Shown one piece after another: positions 8,288 through 16,874 of a stretch of DNA of 64,000 nucleotides. The position numbers and the translations under genes are program-made. The stretch's first letter is position 1. Each line of letters begins with the position of its first letter. The notes beneath the pieces were generated by a model. The model saw nothing but the letters and a program-made list of their open reading frames with translations, ran no database searches and was not told the origin of the DNA. Origin of the DNA: Methanosarcina sp. DH2 (GTDB taxonomy: Archaea; Halobacteriota; Methanosarcinia; Methanosarcinales; Methanosarcinaceae); assembly GCF_020804225.1 (NCBI RefSeq), contig NZ_WJBI01000005.1, positions 1-64,000 of the forward strand, in the 5' to 3' direction.

Positions 8288-9169
8288 ATGGCTGAGAAAA
8301 AAGTTGACCTGTCTTCAATAAAAAGTAAAGGTTTTCTGCCCCAGAGGCAGGAAAATATGTTTTCAATGCGGCTAAAAGTAGTGAGCGGGAATCTGGACGC
8401 CGAAAAACTGCGGGCAATTGCAGACGCAGCCGAGAAATATGGCTCTGGCTATGTTCACATAACTTCAAGGCAGCAGATTGAGGTTCCTTTTGTCAAACTT
8501 GAAGACGTGGAAGCAGCAATCAATGAACTTGAAAAACAGGGCATTTCAGGAGGCTCTGCCGGAAAAAAGGTTAGAGCCATAGTAGCCTGTCAAGGGAATA
8601 GGGTCTGCAGACACGGGTTGATCGACTGCCAGAACCTGGCACACATGATCGATGAAAAATATTTCGGGGAGGCCGTCCCGAAGAAACTCAAGATTGCAGT
8701 AACAGGTTGCCCTTCGGCATGTATGAGGCCTCAGGACAACGATTTCGGGATAATGGGCACGGTAAGACCTGAAATCCGCGAAGAGAACTGCGTCGGCTGC
8801 AAGCTGTGTGAAAAGGCGTGTAAGATGGGGGCAATAACAGTCCTTGAAGATAAAGCCCATATAGATACTGGAAAATGTATCCTGTGCGGAGCATGTATTG
8901 CAGCCTGCCGGAAAGATGCCCTGAAGGCGGAAAAAACCGGATGCACAATCTTTGTTGGAGGCAGAGCGGGACGCCAGCCCAGGCAAGGGATAAAACTTCT
9001 TGAACTTGCGGACGAGAAGCAGCTTTTTTCAATTCTTGAAAAAACCTTTGAATATTACAGGAAAGAGGGACTTGACGGAGAGAGGCTAGGAGAACTCATT
9101 GACAGGCTGGGAATTGAAAAATACTTAGATTCAATCGGCTGCGTGTCACACACTGACTATTCATCTTGA
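8288..9169 (+). CDS. Siroheme sulfite reductase-like protein with ferredoxin domain
   Basis: A 293-residue protein. The N-terminal half is a nitrite/sulfite reductase ferredoxin-like domain (YGSGYVHITSRQQIEVPFV). The siroheme-[4Fe-4S] ligands follow as CX5C (CQGNRVC) and CX3C (TGCPSACMRP). A two-cluster ferredoxin insert is next (CVGCKLCEKAC and CILCGACIAAC). It is much smaller than dissimilatory DsrA/B and fits the small methanogen Dsr-like proteins, some of which reduce sulfite in assimilation. A single-gene unit is likely. A possible weak sulfur-type operator lies in its promoter. Sulfite as the substrate is inferred from the family; another siroheme substrate cannot be excluded. Confidence 0.85.
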   Translation: MAEKKVDLSSIKSKGFLPQRQENMFSMRLKVVSGNLDAEKLRAIADAAEKYGSGYVHITSRQQIEVPFVKLEDVEAAINELEKQGISGGSAGKKVRAIVACQGNRVCRHGLIDCQNLAHMIDEKYFGEAVPKKLKIAVTGCPSACMRPQDNDFGIMGTVRPEIREENCVGCKLCEKACKMGAITVLEDKAHIDTGKCILCGACIAACRKDALKAEKTGCTIFVGGRAGRQPRQGIKLLELADEKQLFSILEKTFEYYRKEGLDGERLGELIDRLGIEKYLDSIGCVSHTDYSS

Positions 9170-9380
9170 AATTCGAATGTTATCAACGTTTTCAGCGCTT
9201 CTGTGCAGTCTTCGCATACTCGTTGAATAAGATACGTATAGACAGCGGACTAGATATGCAATGCCAAAAAAGACAGTCAAACTATAAGAAAAAAGCTTAT
9301 CTCTCTAATATTTAAACAGTATACGACAATTAAATAATAAAAATTATATTTTTACAAGAAGGATTCATGAGAAAAGTAAG

Positions 9381-9491
9381 TTATGCTCTTGAGAGCATTC
9401 CACTTGATTCCTTTCTATCCTGGAGCACTTCTTCAACAACCCTTCGGAAATCTTCATGATCCTCAAATGTAAGATATGCTTCATTTTCCAT
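9381..9491 (-). CDS. Small acidic protein (36 aa), hypothetical
   Basis: A short frame from ATG 9491 to TAA 9381 encodes MENEAYLTFEDHEDFRRVV and a Glu/Arg-rich remainder. A GAGGT ribosome site lies 7 bases before the ATG, which is the main argument that it is translated. It is predicted to be one soluble helix. I recognise no family, and it stands alone between the sulfite reductase-like gene and a long empty region. Confidence 0.4.
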   Translation of the reverse strand: MENEAYLTFEDHEDFRRVVEEVLQDRKESSGMLSRA

Positions 9492-10598
9492 GTTTAAACC
9501 TCGTCAGTATTTCAAAGCTTTTCGTTTCATTCAATTACTTATTTGAACAGTTTTTGGAATATTTCAGAATATTAGCTCAGAAGTAGTAGTAGGGTTTTGA
9601 GTCCCTATTCTCAAGTCCCTACCTGCGATCCAACCCATAGATTAAGAGGAAACCCTTTTACCCTTAATCTGTATATCTAAGACAGCATCAATATATATAT
9701 CATAATTGATGCGAAAGATTGTTTCTAATTTGAAGTTTTGATACAATTGAATAATTGTATTATACCAGAAGTTTTAACGACATTAAAATAAGCCACGTTA
9801 AACTATTTTTTGCTTGAAAACAATTTTTGATATAATTTATTTAATATAATTTATGTTATTTGTATATGCTGGAGTTGGGAAGTAATAAGTTGGGAAGTAA
9901 AATGGGGTATCTACCAACATAATCTACCACATAAAGAATTTCCTGGGGTCGCTGATCTTTTCTTCGAATTTAATATGTTTGGGGAAGCATAACATTCGAA
10001 GAGACTGTATTGGGGGATACAGTAGATACAGCGCCTCTGGACTTCTTCTTATATCGCTTCTTTTTCTGCTTTTTCACTATTTTTACAGGCTCGTTGAGCC
10101 TCTCTACGTACCGCTCAATAAACTCCTAGCGTGCAGTCTAATCTGGAAATATTCAGACTATGGATCGATGCTCAATGCTGCTTAAAAAGGTGCTTCTCCG
10201 TAGAACTCAATCCCCTGGAATTTGACAGGTGCTACGCAGGTAGGCATCCTTTTCAGGGCTGCGAGAAAGCCAAAGACATAACACTGCATCTTTGTTATAA
10301 AGCTGTGCGGCAAAGTCGCCTGAAAAAGAACCTGGTATTTGGGCTCAAATCTATTCTATGTTTTCATTTTTTACAGGAAAATGTTGTCAAACTTTTTTGT
10401 GCTGTTTTCACAGTACATCGTCTTTTTTTGTAAAATAATTGGAAAATTCAGGGAAGAAGTTCTTCCCTAAAGCCCTTAAGCTCGCGTAATAACTGCCCTC
10501 CGAAATCAGGTAATCTGCAGACTACTCAGTTACCTTTTTGATCACTTTTTCGATTACCTTTCGTATTACTTTTCTAATTTTTAAATTATATTTTCCTA
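9492..10598. other. AT-rich gap with a possible decayed gene fragment
   Basis: About 1.1 kb without a convincing gene. On the minus strand 9970-10117 is an open stretch reading EFIERYVERLNEPVKIVKKQ followed by a Lys/Arg-rich tail to UAA. It has no start codon and several stops just upstream, so it looks like the 3' remnant of a decayed gene. Plus-strand frames at 9979-10433 overlap it and show no protein character. I see no RNA gene. Confidence 0.35.
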
Positions 10599-11663
10599 TT
10601 AACTTTCAGGTTTGGCCTTCCCCGCAAACCAGATCCCTATCGCTCCCAACCCTATCAGCAGTGCAACAAACTGTATGAGCCAGCCAAGGAAAGGAATCTG
10701 ATATACTATTGCAAATATGACCGCTCCGATAAGGTAATATACCATTTTCCCTGCTTCTTTTTTGAATATCTTATTGTAAATCACTGCGCCCGCAAGCAGT
10801 TTGACAGGGACAGTAGCAATGAGTAATGCGAGCGAAAAAAGCAGGATCAGCAAGACAGACAGACTCCATCCGAAAACTGTAATTAGCAGGATTATAGAGA
10901 GCACCGGGACAAAAATGAGGAGCAGAAAGCCAACAAGTCCGGCTTTTAACGTTGAGAACCTTACAACTTTCGCAAGTTCTGTTACAAAAACCGGGAATGT
11001 ATAGATAAGGATAAAGCCCAGGGCAAGAGCTGCCAGTAGTCCCAGAATGAAAGAAAATATGCTGAAACCTTCAGATGCGCCTGTATACTGATCCTGTGCT
11101 CTGGTAGTTGTAATATTCAGATTTCCCCCTACATCATCCTCAAGGTCAGAAGGATAGTTTTCGGCTTCAAGTCCGAGATCTCCTCTAAGCTCAAAGTTCT
11201 CTCCTGTTTGGAGGGTTCCGGCAGAAACTGACCCATCTCCATTGACGACCCCGTTAAGGGTTATTTCCCCTCCAGCCAGCAAAATATCTCCTTCAACCGT
11301 GCTGTCCTGCGAGAGAATAATCTGCCCTCCGGCCACTACCAGGTCTCCACCGACATCCCCATTTACCCGGATAATACCTCCGGCTGCTAGAATGTTTCCT
11401 GAAATGTCTCCGTTGACAATCAGTTCTCCGCCGGCGCCGATGAAATCATCCATAACATTTCCGTTTATCTCAAGCCTTGAACCTCCAAGCACAAGGTCCC
11501 CCTGGATATCCTGATCAATCCGAAGATTGTCTCCGCCACCGAAAGTGTTCCCTGAACTCGTGTGGATGAGGGAATTTTCTTCATCAATAGCTCCTGCCGA
11601 AAAAGGCAGTACAGCAAAAAAAATTATAAGTAAAACAAGTACTGATGACAGCTTCTTTTCCAT
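10599..11663 (-). CDS. Bactofilin-like polymer-forming membrane protein
   Basis: A 354-residue protein with an N-terminal signal sequence (about 1-25). A repetitive beta-helix follows (about 40-150), with regularly spaced Gly/Val/Asn-rich rungs such as LEINGNVMDDFIGAGGELIV and VNGDVGGDLVVAGGQIIL; this is the bactofilin/polymer-forming cytoskeletal pattern. Four or five membrane helices occupy about 200-350. The beta-helix is predicted to face outside and the C-terminal part to anchor it. The role is probably envelope-related, but the archaeal versions are uncharacterised. A two-copy 26-bp repeat lies just upstream of the start. Confidence 0.75.
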   Translation of the reverse strand: MEKKLSSVLVLLIIFFAVLPFSAGAIDEENSLIHTSSGNTFGGGDNLRIDQDIQGDLVLGGSRLEINGNVMDDFIGAGGELIVNGDISGNILAAGGIIRVNGDVGGDLVVAGGQIILSQDSTVEGDILLAGGEITLNGVVNGDGSVSAGTLQTGENFELRGDLGLEAENYPSDLEDDVGGNLNITTTRAQDQYTGASEGFSIFSFILGLLAALALGFILIYTFPVFVTELAKVVRFSTLKAGLVGFLLLIFVPVLSIILLITVFGWSLSVLLILLFSLALLIATVPVKLLAGAVIYNKIFKKEAGKMVYYLIGAVIFAIVYQIPFLGWLIQFVALLIGLGAIGIWFAGKAKPES

Positions 11664-11708
11664 AAACTCACCTTCTATAGTATATAATAGAATATTTCCA
11701 GTATGCCC

Positions 11709-11764
11709 GGATAGATATCAGGGTATTCTGGCTAACCTGGATAGATATCAGGGTATTCTGGCTA
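11709..11764. repeat. 26-bp direct repeat, two copies
   Basis: GGATAGATATCAGGGTATTC and the next six bases occur identically at 11709-11734 and 11739-11764 (period 30), in the promoter region of the bactofilin-like gene. Each copy contains the palindrome GATATC. Confidence 0.7.
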
Positions 11765-11900
11765 GTATATCCTGGTTTAATGTGTAAAGAGATAGGGATA
11801 AAGGGATATGAAAATTCGCTGGAAAAACTAAAAGGTGCTTAAAGGGAAAGAATATAGAAAAAGCCTCCAATCCGCTCCCTGATCCTTATTGACAGAAGCT

Positions 11901-12410
11901 TTACCAGGAATTATCATGAACTCTTGAGACTTCGTATCTGGATCTTCCTGTTTTTTCTTCTGCCGGATAGCCAATTGCAATTGCCGAAAAAGGGATCATA
12001 TGCTCAGGAATCTTAAGCAGCTCCCTAATTCCGGTGACAAGTTTTTCAGCCGGATAAATTCCTATCCATACAGCTCCGAGACCCTGGTCGTGGGCAGCGA
12101 GCAACATGTTTTCGCTTGCAGCCGAGCAGTCCTGGACCCAGAAATCTTTAAATTTCGGAGCGTTCGGGTCTGCACAGATCAGTAATGCAGCTGGAGCGCC
12201 CTTCAACATCATTGCATAAGGGTGCATTTCCGAGATCCTTTCAAGCAGATCACGCCTGTCCATTATGATAAAATGCCAGGGCTGTTCATCCCCTGCTGAC
12301 GGTGCACTCATACCCGCTTTTAGAATATTCTCAATCATATCCCTGCTGACCGGATCCGGCAAATATTTCCGGATGCTCCTTCTGGTGAAAATCGCTTCCA
12401 TTGTTTCCAT
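11901..12410 (-). CDS. Nitroreductase-family FMN oxidoreductase
   Basis: About 169 residues in the compact nitroreductase fold. FMN-binding motifs are RRSIRKYLPDPV near the N-terminus, AGMSAPSAGDEQPWHFIIM in the middle and GLGAVWIGIYP in the second half. It would reduce nitro or quinone-like substrates with NAD(P)H, with the natural substrate unknown. I choose ATG 12410 because GGGGGC lies at a proper distance before it; the frame also opens at 12425. It is a single gene with an AT-rich promoter upstream. Confidence 0.85.
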   Translation of the reverse strand: METMEAIFTRRSIRKYLPDPVSRDMIENILKAGMSAPSAGDEQPWHFIIMDRRDLLERISEMHPYAMMLKGAPAALLICADPNAPKFKDFWVQDCSAASENMLLAAHDQGLGAVWIGIYPAEKLVTGIRELLKIPEHMIPFSAIAIGYPAEEKTGRSRYEVSRVHDNSW

Positions 12411-12520
12411 AAATATTGCCCCCATTCGTTAATGTTGCATTATAATGGATAAAACTATTGATAACTAATTTATACCAAATTAATATATAAATTCGATAAT
12501 ATATATTATGATGCAGCAAC

Positions 12521-12614
12521 CGAAATCAGGGATAAAGCTTTGATTTTACTCTTTACAAGTCTGGTGCTAGGGTTGGCGAGATTGAAAGATGCAGGCTAAA
12601 GAGCATCAAATCAA
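12521..12614 (+). pseudogene. Tyrosine recombinase (integrase) fragment
   Basis: Two adjacent frames read RDKALILL and then LYKSGARVGEIERCRLKSIK, the well-known phrase around the first catalytic Arg of XerC/D-type integrases. They are separated by a one-base shift, and stop codons follow at once. Only about 30 residues remain, so this is a dead fragment. It marks a site of past integration next to the duplicated region. Confidence 0.6.
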
Positions 12615-13042
12615 CGTAATAGATTCACAATAACCTCTGACCTGCAAAGAGATTGTAGATAAAGGAGATCTCTAGCTAAAAAAGCGGCAGATGCTTTAAA
12701 TCATTATACTGCAGGTAATTACTCTTACGTTACGAGGCTAAAGAAGAAATCTAGCAACGGAAAGTACAGGTACAAAACCGACAGCAGACCCTAGCCAATT
12801 AGGTCTTCAACATATTATCAGGCTCTGGACTACTTAAATTTTATCATTGAGAAGGAGACGCGTTGTTACAACCTTTAGTTTAAAATTCTTATAGAGTTAA
12901 GCTAGAGGACATTGTTAAGGATACACTCTTAAACCCGCTAAGAGCGATATATGATAAAAGCTACCTGAATAGTTACACAGCTCTGTTTGTTTGCGTATCT
13001 TCATAAACTATAAGGTGCAATAATATCTTGGGGTGAATAACT

Positions 13043-13309
13043 ATGAATAAACTTATGGAAATAGTAGTTTATATCTTAGCAGTAATAGGACTTACTTGTG
13101 TTGTAAAGCATATACGCATAATGCCTTGCGGAGAAGGTTGCTGTATGTGCGGCTGGCATAAAACAAAAGTAGAGGGGTCTAAAACGAAAGTAGAAGGACT
13201 TAAAACAAAAGTAGAAGGGCTTAAAACAAAAGTAGAAGAATTTAAAACAAAAATACACGGCGAAAAAAGAACTGGTTCAAGGTATGGTTCTGATCCGGTA
13301 CGTTATTGA
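13043..13309 (+). CDS. Small membrane-anchored protein with TKVEGLK repeats
   Basis: An 88-residue protein: an N-terminal hydrophobic segment (EIVVYILAVIGLTCVV), a Cys-rich patch (MPCGEGCCMCGWHK), four or five copies of the heptad-like repeat TKVEGLK/TKVEEFK, and the conserved end TGSRYGSDPVRY. The start is supported by GGGGTGA before ATG. A shorter paralogue at 13843 shares both ends but lacks the repeats and the cysteines. The repeats come from 21-bp DNA units and have expanded only in this copy. Function unknown. Confidence 0.6.
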   Translation: MNKLMEIVVYILAVIGLTCVVKHIRIMPCGEGCCMCGWHKTKVEGSKTKVEGLKTKVEGLKTKVEEFKTKIHGEKRTGSRYGSDPVRY

Positions 13310-13842
13310 ACCCGACAGCCATATTTGAAGAGTTATTCCAGGCTCCTGGATATGATAATATTTTTGTGATGGGCTCTGCGGAGCCCTTTATAATTTTGCA
13401 AAAGAGCAAAAATTATAACAACAATTATTGAGTCAGTATACCAATATTGTAGCCAAAAATATAGAAATTAAATTTTAATGTGAGCAATAGAGCCTTTAGA
13501 TCTTTAATTTTCAAAATCTGCTCTTTAACAAAACCTTGAATTCTAAATTTCCTGCCGAATGATTCGGTAAAATCTAGCAGCGGAAAGTACAGTACAAAAC
13601 CAATAGCAGACCCCAGCCAATTGGGTCTTCAATATATTATCGGGCTTCTGACTATTAAAATTTTATCATTGATATAAAGATGGGTTGTTACAGTATTCAG
13701 TTTAAAAGTCTTCTAGATTTAAGCCAGGACATTGTTAAAAATACTCTTTTTAACCTGCTAAGAGCGCTATACGATGACAGCTCTATTTGTTTGCGTATCT
13801 TCATAAATGATAAGGTACAATAATATCTCGGGGTGAATAATT

Positions 13843-14013
13843 GTGCATCAATTTATGAAAGCAGCAGGTTATACCGTAGCAGCATTAGGTGTCGCTTATG
13901 TTGTAAAACACATGAAGCATCGCAAAGAAGGTTCGCGTGGGTGGCATAAAATAAAAGTAGAAGATGAGAAAAAGACTGGTTCAAGATATGGTTCTGATCC
14001 GGTCCGTTATTAA
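13843..14013 (+). CDS. Small membrane-anchored protein, paralogue
   Basis: A 56-residue product starting at GTG 13843 after GGGGTGAATAATT. It has a weak hydrophobic segment (AAGYTVAALGVAYVV), a basic stretch (KHMKHRKEGSRGWHK) and the end TGSRYGSDPVRY, identical to its neighbour at 13043. Conservation of both ends while the middle differs suggests selection on the termini. It is followed by the same GGGCTC...GAGCCC hairpin, a likely terminator. Function unknown. Confidence 0.5.
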   Translation: MHQFMKAAGYTVAALGVAYVVKHMKHRKEGSRGWHKIKVEDEKKTGSRYGSDPVRY

Positions 14014-14261
14014 GCCCAGCAGCCATATTTAGAAGGATTATTCCAGGCTTCCAGGATATGATGGATATTTTTGTAGTGGGCTCTACGGAGCCCTTCAATA
14101 TTTTGCAAAAGAGCAAAAATTACAACGACAATTGTTGGGTCAGCATACTAATATCGTAGCCAAATAATTTAAGAAAATAAAAATTAAGGAATTTTCTAAG
14201 CAGGTCTTAATAAAGGTGACTACGAAAAATTTATAGAGGCTGTTTTTCTAAGTCTGGATAA

Positions 14262-14906
14262 CTACCACTTAACCTGCTCAATTACAGTGGTGCGATCTAT
14301 AGTTTCCTGGGGAGCAGGGATTGAGATCATTTTCGTAGCTGAAAATACCATTCCATCTGATCCTTTATTGCTTATTTTTTTAGCAGGAACCCCTGCAATT
14401 GAAATCCCTTTTTCATAGAATGATTTGTTTACTACAGAATTTGCCCCAATTGCAATATTATCAGCAATTTCTATGTTTCCAAAGATTTTGGCACCCGGGC
14501 CAACATATACGTCGTTTCCTATTTTTGGCGCCAAAATAATGCTATCTCTACCAGATCCTATATTAGTACAGGCATGTATTCTGCAGTTCTCTCCAACTCT
14601 GGCAGCCTTATTTACAACGATAGTTCCTCTATGGGCTATGCATAATCCAGGACCAAAAACATTTATTGGGATACTGAACCCGAGGTGGATGCTTATTCTG
14701 TGCAACCTGAAAAATATATATTTTGAATACAGTTTATGAATTAAGGACTTTTGACAGTTATTGTAATATTCAGCCTTTCTTAATAATCTCTGAAACTTCC
14801 ATATATCATCACCGATTAGTTTAGGCCTTTTATAATTCTTGCCTAAAGATAATCTGTCTGCTTCAATGTATAAATCGTAATCCCTTTTTGATTTAATAAT
14901 AGATAT
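14262..14906 (-). CDS. Serine O-acetyltransferase-like hexapeptide protein with no standard start
   Basis: The open frame runs from a stop at 14919-14921 to 14262. It encodes an N-terminal helical part (IIKSKRDYDLYIEADRL, FQRLLRKAEYYNNC) followed by a left-handed beta-helix of hexapeptide repeats (CIAHRGTIVVN, IGNDVYVGPGAKIFGNIEIA). This is the full layout of small polysaccharide-type or serine acetyltransferases. No ATG, GTG or TTG occurs in the N-terminal part; the best-placed codons are ATA 14906 or ATT. TTG 14705 gives only the catalytic half (147 aa). The gene may have lost its start or use a non-standard one. The substrate is unknown; true CysE is at 46604. Confidence 0.6.
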   Translation of the reverse strand: MSIIKSKRDYDLYIEADRLSLGKNYKRPKLIGDDIWKFQRLLRKAEYYNNCQKSLIHKLYSKYIFFRLHRISIHLGFSIPINVFGPGLCIAHRGTIVVNKAARVGENCRIHACTNIGSGRDSIILAPKIGNDVYVGPGAKIFGNIEIADNIAIGANSVVNKSFYEKGISIAGVPAKKISNKGSDGMVFSATKMISIPAPQETIDRTTVIEQVKW

Positions 14907-14921
14907 CCCCTCACCACATTA

Positions 14922-15827
14922 TTATTTCTACAGTTTGAAGTCTCATACCTGGTTTCTCAGTTTAAGCGTACAAGTTCAAAAGTAAAAACCCAAAAATACT
15001 GAAGCCCGCTTTAATCTCACCCATTGAGAATTTCAAAATCGCTTTCGCGATCAGAAACTCATTGATCAATTAATACAAAATTCAATGTTTTACCTCTTTG
15101 AATTTTAAATACTTTTTATGATATTAACGTTTAACATTATTTAGAGTTGCTCAGTTTATAGAAACTTACGAATTAGATACTGATTTAAACACAAATTAAG
15201 CTCGTAAATTGAGATTGTAAACTAAGCTCGTAAATTCAGTTTGGAGGCGTTAAATATTATTGTGAAATTTTTCCTTCTTTGTCCGGATATGAGAATCATC
15301 TCTTTGAAAACTATCCAAATTTGTAGCTTCTCGTAGCTGACCCTAAAGACTATATATCATAATATTTGAATATCTTTTGTAGTTAATTGTAAAATATGGT
15401 GACAAATGTTATTAAATATTTCCTCTTCACAATATTTATTATAAAACTTTATTTTAAATAATAGATTGATTAATAATAGTGCTAATAAATAGATATTTTT
15501 CATCCTGATGCCTTAATTAAAGCCAGAAAAATATTAAAGATAGATGATAAGAAGGCAAAAAACATCAGAAAACTCTGATTATCAGTATGCTACCTGAGGC
15601 AAGCATCCCATGGACTTAGTTTGCGTATTAATTTTTGAGCCCCTAAAACAGAACAACAATCTTTTTTCTCTGTCATCGCGGAGAATTTAATAAATTTCGT
15701 ATTAAATCTCCTGTAACACTAACCAAAACTCCAGAGCCTGCTTCACAGGCACCTATCAATTAAATAACTCAGGAGAAACCAGTTATTGCATTATATTAAA
15801 AAATAAAAACGAATTTCATGCAGTATA
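14922..15827. other. Long AT-rich gap
   Basis: About 900 bases without a supported gene. A 13-bp direct repeat AAGCTCGTAAATT occurs at about 15198 and 15225. A short plus-strand stretch near 15510-15575 reads IKARKILKIDDKKAKNIRK without a start and may be a remnant. Nothing else is seen. Confidence 0.4.
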
Positions 15828-16376
15828 TTACATGAACCGTTCGAATCTTTCTTTCCTTGCCTTACAAATAGGACAGACTCCCGGAGCCTCGTCCATGGCA
15901 CAGAGATATCCGCAAACCTTACATCTCCATACCGGTTTTGAAAGTTCCCCTGAAAATTCCATAGTATCCATCATCTCCTCTCTTGCAGCTTCCTCAGCTC
16001 TCATGGCTTCTCTTTCTTCACGAGGAGGGCGCCTCTCAGGAATTGATTCAACCCTTCTTTCTCCTCGGATGACATCGTCAGACACATAAAGTGCACAGTA
16101 ACAGGCTCCGTAATCGTTCAGATCCGGATCCCGGTAATAACAGGGACAGATAATATCCAGATCCTCTTCTTTGTTGTTAGCAGACAGCCTGCATGGGCAG
16201 GACCAGTAACCGTAACGCGCCTCGTTGCCGAGCAGTCCCCGTACGAGGTCTTTTGTGAACTCGACGTCAGGGTTCAGGTGATAGCCTGACTTTTCAACCT
16301 CATTTCTCAGCCGCTTATAGACGATATCTACCTTTTCTTCAGATATGTCTTCTTCAGAAGCTTCCTCTTCTTTCAA
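15828..16376 (-). CDS. Ferredoxin:disulfide reductase with rubredoxin domain
   Basis: 182 residues in two parts. The N-terminal part carries the catalytic pattern of the ferredoxin:thioredoxin reductase beta subunit: CPC(R), then CPCYYRD, then CYC (the plant enzyme has CHC), which binds the [4Fe-4S] cluster and the redox disulfide. A charged linker (about 105-145) leads to a rubredoxin-like domain (CKVCGY ... CPICKA). This fusion is the known methanogen FDR type, which passes electrons from ferredoxin to disulfides of thioredoxin or glutaredoxin partners. The NrdH-like gene lies 12 bases upstream in the same direction, so the pair is an operon and probable redox couple. Confidence 0.9.
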   Translation of the reverse strand: MKEEEASEEDISEEKVDIVYKRLRNEVEKSGYHLNPDVEFTKDLVRGLLGNEARYGYWSCPCRLSANNKEEDLDIICPCYYRDPDLNDYGACYCALYVSDDVIRGERRVESIPERRPPREEREAMRAEEAAREEMMDTMEFSGELSKPVWRCKVCGYLCAMDEAPGVCPICKARKERFERFM

Positions 16377-16388
16377 CTCAACTCCCCC

Positions 16389-16694
16389 TTAAAAGCCAAG
16401 GCTTTCCCGGATCTCTTTTTCTTTAAAACCCACAATTGCCTTTTCATCATTTATAATAGTCGTTGGGAAAGAAACTGAGGGGTTAAAACGCCTTACTTCC
16501 TCGACGGCATCGTCTTCTTCATCTCCTTCGAGCCTGTCCACGTAAACGTACTCAAAATCCACACCCAGATCGGTGAGCAGTTTCTTTGTTTTTTTACACC
16601 ATACACAGGTGCTCAGCCCGTACATTACGACTTTACCCCTGTCAACTCCGGAAATATGGTTTCCTTTCTCTTTATTCTTGTTAAACAGATCCAC
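16389..16694 (-). CDS. NrdH-like glutaredoxin
   Basis: A 101-residue glutaredoxin with the redox motif CVWC (near residue 30) following a beta strand (VVMYGLSTC), and the cis-Pro region SFPTTIINDEKAIVGF. It has the usual thioredoxin-fold length plus a hydrophilic N-terminal extension of about 20 residues. It is the first gene of a two-gene unit with the ferredoxin:disulfide reductase. The expected role is disulfide reduction of targets such as ribonucleotide reductase, with electrons from the neighbouring reductase; the target is inferred from the family. Confidence 0.88.
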   Translation of the reverse strand: MDLFNKNKEKGNHISGVDRGKVVMYGLSTCVWCKKTKKLLTDLGVDFEYVYVDRLEGDEEDDAVEEVRRFNPSVSFPTTIINDEKAIVGFKEKEIRESLGF

Positions 16695-16874
16695 TTAATA
16701 AACCCCCTGGCAATAATTAAATTAGCCGGCGTTTGATAGCGTTTTATTTAAGACAGAGTATTGCTCTGAAGTCCGGCAGTAAATAAAAAAACCTGCCAGA
16801 TATTAGATTCTATAAACTCCTTATCAGAAAATGTCGGATAAAGTATATAAAATTGAGATATACTAAGGCTCTAC

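Larger units (their letters stand above)
12745..14165. repeat. Tandem segmental duplication (about 0.82-kb unit, two diverged copies)
   Basis: 12745-13478 and 13567-14165 align along their length. Both begin with a remnant coding stretch (SSNGKY... in copy 1, SSSGKY... in copy 2), continue through the same leader with GGGGTGAATAA before a small gene, and end with the same hairpin GGGCTCTGCGGAGCCC (13371-13386; variant at 14078-14093). Copy 1 has TAG where copy 2 has CAG in the remnant coding stretch. Copy 1 also has an extra stretch at 12956-12977 resembling the end of the IS at the left edge. Copies differ by many substitutions, so the duplication is old. Confidence 0.75.

Noticed and set aside
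9979-10433. Two plus-strand frames of 68 and 100 codons
   Set aside because: They overlap each other and a minus-strand Lys-rich remnant, have no ribosome site and no family-like sequence.
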